NCBI GenBank assembly: GCA_030248295.1
Contig: JASANH010000517.1
Span: forward strand, 62,001 to 126,000
Reading direction: 5' to 3'
Source of the DNA: Mesodorylaimus sp. YZB2_4
Taxonomy: Eukaryota > Nematoda > Enoplea > Dorylaimida > Dorylaimidae
Length of the DNA: 64,000 nt
The position numbers were made by a program, and so were the translations under genes. The notes beneath the pieces are model-generated. The model was given only the letters and a program-made list of their open reading frames with translations. It made no database searches and was not told where the DNA came from. Below are positions 59,501-64,000 of this stretch, one piece after another. Each line of letters starts with the position of its first letter. The stretch's first letter is position 1.

Positions 59501-62500
59501 TGCCCACTGCCAGCAAACAATGGTTTCGGGTCGGCTCGCCAACTCATGTGATGGCCCGCCACCAACTACTGATTGCAGACCATGACCAGCCCACTTACGC
59601 AACAACAGCATTCGAAGCGGACTGCCTGACTCGTGGATCTTCGTCCGCCAGCAACACATGTACCAACGTGTGCATTGCCAGACTTGAGAATCGTTCCTCT
59701 TCTCTCCCCGTCGCTTCACCAGTCGATAATTCTGCAGCCATAATTGCACAGTAATCCATCTCGCCCAACAATTCGGCTATTGCTACCTGAAATGCACCAA
59801 CAATACTGCCACGCTTCCCTCAACCATCCTTGGCTCACACACTGCGCGCTGTGAGTCGCAGCCAATAAGGCCAGTCACGGAGTCTAACCAGCCAAGTTTC
59901 TGTTTCATAAGGCTCGCATCCTAATGACCCTTCTCCCACTCCCACTTATTTCAACTTTCTAAACCTGTTCATTACATACATATGAACATGGCCACCACAA
60001 TGATTCTGATACGCCGCTTTGGCTTCTTTCGACCTTACTTTCAACAGCCAATAGGGATTCCTAGCCAAGACGATCGCTTGTCTCAACAGACGCAAGCACG
60101 TGGCCACATCGTACTCCAACAAATCGCCATAACATCTCGCCAAGGCCACCACGCCAAGTCGGACAGCCACACCCGATTCGTCGGCCAGAGTTTTCGACAA
60201 AACGTGCACCACTTCGCAAGCAACTGAAATGGAACTCAACATGAACGATCATTACATAAAACCAATCGAAATCGATCAGCTGATCAGTAATCGAGCAAGC
60301 ATCGATCACATTATCGACAACATAAATAAACGAAAAACATCTAAAGTTTTTCTTAAAGGAAATCAATTTAGATGCGAGATCTGTAGATGCTCGAGTGGCA
60401 ACTTATCTCTGAATTTATGACCATTATTTAAAAATTATTCATGATTGAGAAACGACACGTGGGGTACACTATAGACACAAAATCAACTGACTGCAACTGC
60501 TGGCAACAGAGTACCTGAGGGTAGCCAGCTGGCTGGTCCAAAAAGACCACTTTATCAGCCACCCATGCCATCTAATCATTAGCTGAAAGATAGCCCTGCT
60601 GATGAAGACTGTGGGATACGGTGGTTTTTCGGCACCGAGGTCACTTCTGGTAAATGATCAAAGTTTTCCACTTTTATTCTCCGTGAGTCAGGGGATCGAC
60701 CAGGCTGGATCGCGTGATCCAATCCTACTATAATCAATACTCAAGCGATTAAAAACCACATCAGAAACCGCCCATGGATCGATCACTCGGGTCACGTCCA
60801 TCGGCTGAAAAGTTGTCAATGGTCCCCCCGTGAAAGTTTCACCCCCCTACCCTGGGGTATCGTCGGAAAGACCCCTGCCCCACAGTCCGATGTGAAGCAC
60901 GTTCACCCCACCCCACTCCCATCATGGATTCAGTGAACCTGACGAATCATAGCTGAGGTCCCTGGAAATTTGCATTTGCATATACCCGTCCTGTATGGAT
61001 ATTACCCTCCACCCTTATCCATGCCATGCTCATAACCTCCTACCGGTCACTGCCAGTCTTCAACTCACCTTGCTGAGGCAATGCCTCGATTTTATGCCCG
61101 GCACACACGGTCGCTGATTTCATCCAAGAACTGGCCAACGTGGCGACGTTTCCTTTCACCTGGGGGTCGTCGTGATTGGCGAACAGAAGCACATCAGACA
61201 CGCGTTGACTGTCGGCTACAAGGAGATGCACTTGCAAGTCATGCTGGGCGGAGACGACGAATAAGTGCACTGCTCGCACTTTTCCTCTTACAAGCCCTTT
61301 AAACCATAAACTTCAAACTGTCCTGCGCAACATGCTCATTTTGTTAATACCCACAGAGGACCCGCTAGCTTTTTCTATCCGACATAAGTGCCAGCATGAC
61401 CAACTGTGCTGTAAAATCAGATCGGCCATTACAGCCAGCCACCCCTTGACACTCATCGTGTGTTAGTTGCCACATCTTCTCCGCCGCTACCCAGTCTGCA
61501 AACCTGGCTGTGGTGGAAGTCAGTTTTAACTGGGAGCTTCATTCAAAGGCGTGTAAGTCTCTGTTTCTGATAGGTTGCTGACCCCACCATGGCCAGCAAC
61601 CTATCAGCTTTAGACCCCGCCAGACTCGGACTCAGTCTCTTGCAGCTGCCCTTTCAGTGTTTCATCACTCACCCGTTCCAGGCGTCAACCTTTCGTCCAG
61701 GACCATCGGACACAGACTGCACAACGACTCCAAACAACCCAAAGCCAGCACCTTGTGACTGACTCGCACATCCTTGTCCGCAATCAATTCCCCATTCGTG
61801 CCAGCCAGAAGGAATTTGCGACACAATAAGCGCCCGCAGTACAGCAATGGGGGACATGTTTCCGAGAAAATACCTGAAATCAGACTTATTGTTATAAATT
61901 GTCTTCGGTTGAACGACCAATTCTGATTGATCCGTTGTGATCGATCGATCAATCAATTTGATTTGACTGATCTGGCTTGACCAATCGATCTGATTTGATC
62001 CGCATCAACTAAGGTCTAATCGATCGATCTGATCCAATCTGCACTGATCGATCTGACTTTGCCGATGTGCCCTAGCAATCTCATCCACCCTGACATGCTT
62101 CATGCCCGTGCACTCACCAATGTCATCTGGGAATCCACTATCTCGCAGGAACAATGGCGACAACGGGCTGTTCGGATCACTAAACAACGTTTCCGTTTCA
62201 TTTCCGCCTAAAAAGGGAGGCACTTTCGGTCGTCACCAATGCAGCTGTTTTCAATTCTCACTCTCTTGTAAGTCCAAGGGCGTCAGTTGCCTGTGAACCT
62301 TTCCAGCTTCGACTGCACTGGTCGTCGACACACTGCCCGAACTGTCGTCCACCACTTGGCCCATTTGCATGGACGAATAGCACTGATCATCCCCCTTCGT
62401 CGACCCGGGCCCACCCTCGTACTCGATTTCCGACCTTGCGCACATGCTCAACGGCGCTTCATCATCGGTCGCTGGCCCAGCAGATGGCGCCGACGAGGGC

Positions 62501-62630
62501 AGGGGCGACGGAGTATCGGCGACGGGGAACAGCATGGGGTCATCGATCGACAGATCACCAATGCCCAACGTGCTCAGATCCGTCTGACTGCCGCCCAAAC
62601 TAGACACGCCCGAACGGACACCAGAGAAAC
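37499..62630 (-). CDS. HTT: Huntingtin orthologue, 42 exons, 5' end outside window
   Basis: Huntingtin is a very large HEAT-repeat scaffold, mainly cytoplasmic, that works with HAP40 in vesicle transport, autophagy and spindle orientation. Forty-two exons join on the minus strand; coordinates are given in the block entries. Every junction is GT-AG and every phase agrees. The total is 7,898 nt, that is two completing bases plus 2,631 codons and a TAA stop at 37,499-37,501. Matches to human HTT run in order through the whole chain, for example DKDVRVSHKVLALGC, ADEDPRVRQ, ALFGTNL, IRLFEPIV, LSDLFTERSQ and DVMNKVIIELL. Human HTT is about 3,140 residues, so roughly the first 430 (polyQ/Pro-rich region if present, and first HEAT repeats) are missing here. 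There is no sign of decay, so it is a functional gene. Confidence 0.96.
38310..38400 (+). repeat. tRNA-like SINE fragment in HTT intron
   Basis: ACGGCTGAGCAGAAATCTTAAAGTCGCAGG followed by the B-box-like GGTTGAATTTC, flanked by CCTTGAGCCATAGC and AAGCTCAAG, resembles a degenerate tRNA head. It is not a functional tRNA because the arm stems mismatch. Confidence 0.4.
39142..41872 (-). CDS. HTT: HTT exons 34-38: C-HEAT
   Basis: Exons 41705-41872, 41427-41641, 40946-41129, 40728-40867 and 39142-39327. Landmarks: exon 34 LSDLFTERSQY (human VSDLFTERNQF) and CSAVLGM (AAAVLGM); exon 35 TVHGLLYVLQ (ALHGVLYVLE); exon 37 NGLESLLVS (RGLERLLLS); exon 38 LLTCLYTSKE (MLTCMYTGKE) and AMERLTVLLNR (AMERVSVLFDR). 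The exon 34 and 36 acceptors have in-phase alternatives a few codons away, so those edges are approximate. Confidence 0.94.
39680..39830 (+). repeat. tRNA-Glu-like SINE, second copy
   Basis: Shares GTGGCCTAGTGGGT, CGTCTGCCTCTCAC, ACGGGCGAGTGTT and the following CGTAAAACAT...GTGTC...TGGTAATGCGGTGA body with 34,657-34,815. The B-box is interrupted here. It lies in HTT intron 37. Confidence 0.6.
40018..40085 (-). repeat. SINE tail fragment, inverted
   Basis: On the minus strand the block TCGTCTGCCTTGACCCGTTA and the following GAGGGCACTT-type body match the tails at 7,485-7,555 and 21,490-21,575. It is in HTT intron 37. Confidence 0.55.
42840..44824 (-). CDS. HTT: HTT exons 31-33: C-HEAT with expanded disordered loop
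   Basis: Exons 44642-44824, 44089-44344 and 42840-43416. Landmarks: exon 31 RLPSVTSFTHIPP (human RLPLVNSYTRVPP) and REFIFRVNALG (KEFIYRINTLG); exon 32 WSSRQQFEEIW (WTSRTQFEETW); exon 33 FNPER and QLSVETLW (INPER, QVSIHSVW), then a Ser/Thr/Gly/Glu-rich loop of about 80 residues, then FLLDLFTHW (FLLELYSRW). Human HTT has a shorter acidic and Pro-rich loop at the same place. Exon 33 is the largest exon, 577 nt. Confidence 0.94.
45187..47182 (-). CDS. HTT: HTT exons 27-30: bridge to C-HEAT
   Basis: Exons 46965-47182, 46537-46687, 45907-46114 and 45187-45357. This is the least conserved part. Support comes from good splice sites, unbroken phase and weak matches: EIADAARRSLL (human ALFEAAREVTL), a FWRILLIQNGF block (LSWHLIHEQIP), and a CERVAKGLF helix before the next conserved block. 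Exon 30 uses G|GTAAGG; continuing to a later GTGAGA would break phase with exon 31. Confidence 0.8.
46419..46530 (+). repeat. 112-bp direct duplicate, copy a (HTT intron 28)
   Basis: From GGCACAGAAATGAG to GCTCGCAAGCAT, highly similar to 47,229-47,336 with a few substitutions and small indels. In the gene's sense it begins immediately after the exon 28 donor GTAAGT (46,531-46,536). Confidence 0.8.
47229..47336 (+). repeat. 108-bp direct duplicate, copy b (HTT intron 26)
   Basis: Partner of 46,419-46,530 in the same orientation; the pair flanks HTT exons 27 and 28. Both copies are intronic and carry no coding signal. Confidence 0.8.
47607..48324. mobile_element. Non-autonomous hAT-like element in HTT intron 26
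   Basis: The ends are inverted repeats TAGTGTTCGACCGGGG and CCCCGGTCGAACGCTA with one mismatch, followed inward by matching CCCCGTCCCCGAAAAA blocks. The 8-bp flanks AGGCAAAG (47,599-47,606) and GGGCAGAG (48,325-48,332) agree at six positions, suggesting an aged 8-bp target duplication. The TIR sequence resembles known hAT termini. The 718-bp interior has no transposase. Confidence 0.8.
48484..48700 (+). repeat. Dispersed repeat, related to 21,056-21,250
   Basis: Same orientation and same order of shared blocks (AATCCATCATCTT, then GTGAAACATGCACAGA, then CTTTTCAGCC). It lies in HTT intron 26 just outside the hAT-like element. Confidence 0.6.
48833..50614 (-). CDS. HTT: HTT exons 22-26: bridge region
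   Basis: Exons 50450-50614, 50306-50387, 49961-50137, 49369-49443 and 48833-49162. Landmarks: exon 22 LRRCVTLFCCDRL (human VRRGALILFCDYV), exon 24 MAATLALRKLDIV in the corresponding helix, exon 25 SLMQRFDG (SLLDRFRL). The exon 26 right end is set at 49,162 (AAG acceptor) because it is phase-compatible with exon 25. A stronger-looking acceptor at 49,142 would shift phase. Confidence 0.82.
50808..51474. mobile_element. Non-autonomous TIR element, copy 2 (inverted, internally expanded)
   Basis: The termini CAACATCGCTGAC and GTCAGCGATGTTG are identical to those at 7,657-8,126. The subterminal parts match in reverse order, so this copy is inverted. It is 667 bp against 470 bp because the unit CCCGCCCGGCAAGGGTGTGC occurs three times plus one diverged copy, about 104, 173 and 109 bp apart. 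Long C runs separate the units. No clear 8-bp target duplication is left. It sits in HTT intron 21. Confidence 0.75.
51530..51615. repeat. GATC-rich palindromic low-complexity stretch
   Basis: Repeated TGATC, GATCGATC and AATCGATC words form overlapping inverted repeats in HTT intron 21, next to the TIR element. Confidence 0.5.
51721..53874 (-). CDS. HTT: HTT exons 17-21: end of N-HEAT and start of bridge
   Basis: Exons 53758-53874, 53573-53701, 53296-53507, 52870-53009 and 51721-51898. Landmarks: exon 17 HKDNETKWRKLSRDVSD (human HKENEDKWKRLSRQIAD), exon 18 SAFRPVDAIL (SSLRPVDMLL). Exons 19-21 are less conserved but keep helical HEAT character and correct phase. The introns between 17/18 and 18/19 are 56 and 65 nt. 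The exon 21 acceptor (CCATTTTAG before GCGAATAC) is the best of three in-phase options. Confidence 0.88.
54176..57539 (-). CDS. HTT: HTT exons 10-16: N-HEAT, C-terminal part
   Basis: Exons 57400-57539, 57149-57334, 55985-56214, 55776-55893, 55328-55497, 54842-54984 and 54176-54315. Landmarks: exon 12 LLKALFGTNL (human LLKTLFGTNL), exon 13 YIRLFEPIVVQ (HIRLFEPLVIK), exon 14 IQIRVNYSLLDTD (VQLRVNYCLLDSD), exon 16 KELEIQQEVVCSMLL (KELETQKEVVVSMLL). The exon 14 donor AG|GTGCGG and the exon 15 donor G|GTAGCG are non-consensus, but each is the only choice that keeps phase and homology. Confidence 0.92.
57924..60223 (-). CDS. HTT: HTT exons 5-9: N-HEAT region
   Basis: Exons 60039-60223, 59599-59786, 59033-59297, 58488-58698 and 57924-58241. 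Landmarks: exon 5 LSKTLADESGV (human LRKTLKDESSV) and NPYWLL (SSYWLV); exon 6 VLLADEDPRVRQSA (HLLGDEDPRVRHVA); exon 9 ERWPALSS (EVWPALGD), then a Pro-rich linker APSLTPM (PPSLSPI). The exon 8 donor GCAG|GTAATT is weak but is required by the phase of exon 9; reading on instead gives an unrelated tail. Confidence 0.92.
58824..58897. repeat. Nested inverted repeats in HTT intron 7
   Basis: CTTTTTGAAAACA at 58,825-58,837 pairs with TGTTTTCAAAAAG at 58,863-58,875. Inside and after it, CATGGCAGTGG and GCATGGCAGC...CCACTGCCA pair in alternative ways, so more than one hairpin is possible. Confidence 0.65.
61069..62630 (-). CDS. HTT: HTT exons 1-4 of this window: disordered segment and HEAT resumption
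   Basis: Exons 62262-62630, 62118-62207, 61673-61873 and 61069-61215. Exon 1 is Ser/Pro/Asp/Gly-rich, like the long disordered loop of human HTT that carries its caspase sites; VVDDS is a caspase-like site, by appearance only. Exon 2 ends FPDDIG (human IKGDIG). Exon 3 has DKDVRVSHKVLALGC (human DRDVRVSVKALALSC) and exon 4 NHDDPQVKG (human DHGDPQVRG). The intron between exons 1 and 2 is only 54 nt. The exon 4 acceptor was set by phase: a nearer CAG would create a stop. Confidence 0.9.
61567..61607. repeat. Perfect 14-bp hairpin in HTT intron 3
   Basis: CTGATAGGTTGCTG at 61,567-61,580 and CAGCAACCTATCAG at 61,594-61,607 are exact complements around a 13-nt loop. Confidence 0.75.
61915..62055. 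repeat. GATC-rich simple repeat in HTT intron 2
   Basis: TGATC, GATCGATC and TGATCTGA words are repeated irregularly over about 140 bp. This resembles the stretch at 51,530-51,615. Confidence 0.5.
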
Positions 62631-62822
62631 CTAAAAAAGGAAGGAGCACTTGCCCGCGGTCGGTTGATGATACAATCACAACATGTAAATACAATCCGAG
62701 ACTGATGATTGCTGATTATCGTCTCTTACCTCTCACCGCCCAGAGGGTTACAAAGACGCCACCATCAAGGAAGGGCCAAGTCGATTGCACCAGTCAAAAT
62801 AAATCCCTCAAATCCCACTCAC

Positions 62823-62850
62823 GCATATCGCGCTCATGGTTTAACCTCAA
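62823..62850 (-). CDS. HTT: Candidate 28-nt HTT micro-exon
   Basis: A GACGCAG acceptor and C|GTGAGT donor frame 28 nt reading LRLNHERDM plus one base. The phase-1 end is what the next exon (62,262-62,630) needs, and the phase-0 start fits the end of the candidate at 63,801. The acceptor's pyrimidine tract is poor and homology is too short to judge. Confidence 0.3.
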
Positions 62851-64000
62851 CTGCGTCACGCGTACACTTTAGGAGGGACTACCAGGTACAAGTTCGCAGA
62901 AGCATTATTTCTTACAACTTGACAGGATGCGGCATGTGTGTTCGTTAGCCCTCGAGCAATATAGTATAGTAGTGATTGTGTGGATATAATATGACATGAC
63001 GTATTGTCACAGCATGGTTATGGCAGTATAAAGCGAAAAATCAATGCACACATACTGTTAGGTAACGCATCTGTAAGCTCTGTCCGCTATTTGGAGATAG
63101 ACCTAAAGGACGCGTGCACCCTGACTACTACAAAGTGAAGCACACTCAGCAGTTGGCTCGCAGTGCAACTCAGTGGACAGTATGTTCTGAATTTGCTAAT
63201 GAATACAGAGCTGTTTTGGACGGTCATAAAAATGCATCGGAAAGTTTTACATGCCATCGCCTGTGAGGTCAGCCATGATCAGGCCTGATCGGTAGCAGTT
63301 CAGGTCAGTGGACCACTTGCAGGAAGAGCCCGCATTCCCCTGACTATGGCTGATAAAAGGGAGACTAGCCCACATGCGTTATATCATCCTCTATTTTTGC
63401 GTATGCAAAATCAGAGAGCACGTTTCTGCCAATACGTTAACGTGAATTCAGCGCACGTACATCTCATACGTACTCTATAAGTATAATCTAGAAAATGGGA
63501 AAGCCTTAAAATCACGTCCCCGGTTTTTTTTAAAGTTTTGGTCGATTTTCTCCCAAAGCACGAACCCTCGCACTTTGTATGAACCTAGTGTATTCAATCT
63601 CTATCCAGCATATTCAAGTATGATTTGAAGATTTTAAACCATAACCAACAAAAATGGAAGATTTTTTGGAGGACTGCACTTTTAAGCTTGATAACACTAA
63701 AGAATAAGATTGTTTGACCGTAGAAACCAGGACTGCATAAGATACTGATACGATATCCACAAAACACGACACACTTTATCCAAGCTCAATTAAAACTCAC
63801 TTTCATTGCCAAAATCAGCGCAAAGATTTTACTGCGATTGGATCAGTGTCAGGAAAGGCACAGTAGGACACCAAGTGCGAAACCGGAAAATTGGCCATCG
63901 CATACCTCTACTCTCACTCTTACCTAGCACTGGCACTACTGATTAGCAGCATGCTATCAGCAAAGGTGATCCCCCTACGAAGTGGTCATTCCGAAAAAGC
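62851..64000 (-). other. Probably HTT intron; N-terminal exons beyond window
   Basis: Apart from the candidate micro-exon at 63,801-63,831, no exon encoding recognisable N-terminal HTT HEAT repeats or a polyglutamine/proline tract was found here. Confidence 0.5.
63801..63831 (-). CDS. HTT: Candidate 31-nt HTT micro-exon
   Basis: The acceptor AATCGCAG and donor AAA|GTGAGT frame 31 nt; only one frame is open, giving KIFALILAMK, ending in phase 0. The strong donor and the helical peptide fit a HEAT helix, but there is no decisive match to human HTT. Confidence 0.3.

Noticed and set aside
1..64000. CRISPR arrays, bacterial operons or phage genes
   Set aside because: Spliced genes, SINEs and animal-specific proteins show this is eukaryotic nuclear DNA; no regular repeat-spacer array is present.

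Overview
This is a piece of a nuclear genome from an animal, probably an invertebrate bilaterian. The genes are split by GT-AG introns. Exons are mostly 80-350 nt, and introns range from about 54 nt to about 10 kb. The non-coding space is full of tRNA-derived SINE-like units, non-autonomous DNA transposons and fold-back palindromes. Both large genes have recognisable human counterparts. The sequence alone does not let me name the phylum; a lophotrochozoan or flatworm is possible but unproven. I see no bacterial operons, CRISPR arrays or intact autonomous transposons.

Every supported gene is on the minus strand. (1) 6,682-22,693 holds the first seven coding exons of a CASKIN (CASK-interacting scaffold) orthologue: start codon plus the N-terminal ankyrin-repeat array. 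The SH3, SAM and C-terminal parts are not in the window and should lie beyond its left edge. Intron 1 is about 10.1 kb. (2) About 22.7-30.1 kb is intergenic and dominated by inverted-repeat elements. (3) 30,146-33,354 is a tandem duplication of an intronless gene for a 121-residue, cysteine-free secreted protein of unknown family, copied with its upstream and downstream flanks; a LINE reverse-transcriptase fragment and a 40-base poly(A) tract lie between the copies. (4) 33.4-37.5 kb is intergenic with a tRNA-Glu-like SINE. (5) 37,499-62,630 holds 42 consecutive exons of a huntingtin (HTT) orthologue, from the Ser/Pro/Asp-rich disordered segment to the stop codon. All exon phases join without conflict and the summed length is an exact codon multiple: 2,631 residues plus stop. 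The N-terminal part (roughly human residues 1-430) should lie beyond the right edge; two candidate micro-exons at 62.8 and 63.8 kb may begin it.

The two scaffolds are neighbours by position only; nothing indicates a shared function. Points for follow-up are the orphan secreted gene pair with its uneven divergence, the three short TIR (hAT-like) elements, the fold-back family near 29 kb, and uncertain exon choices at the two incomplete gene ends.
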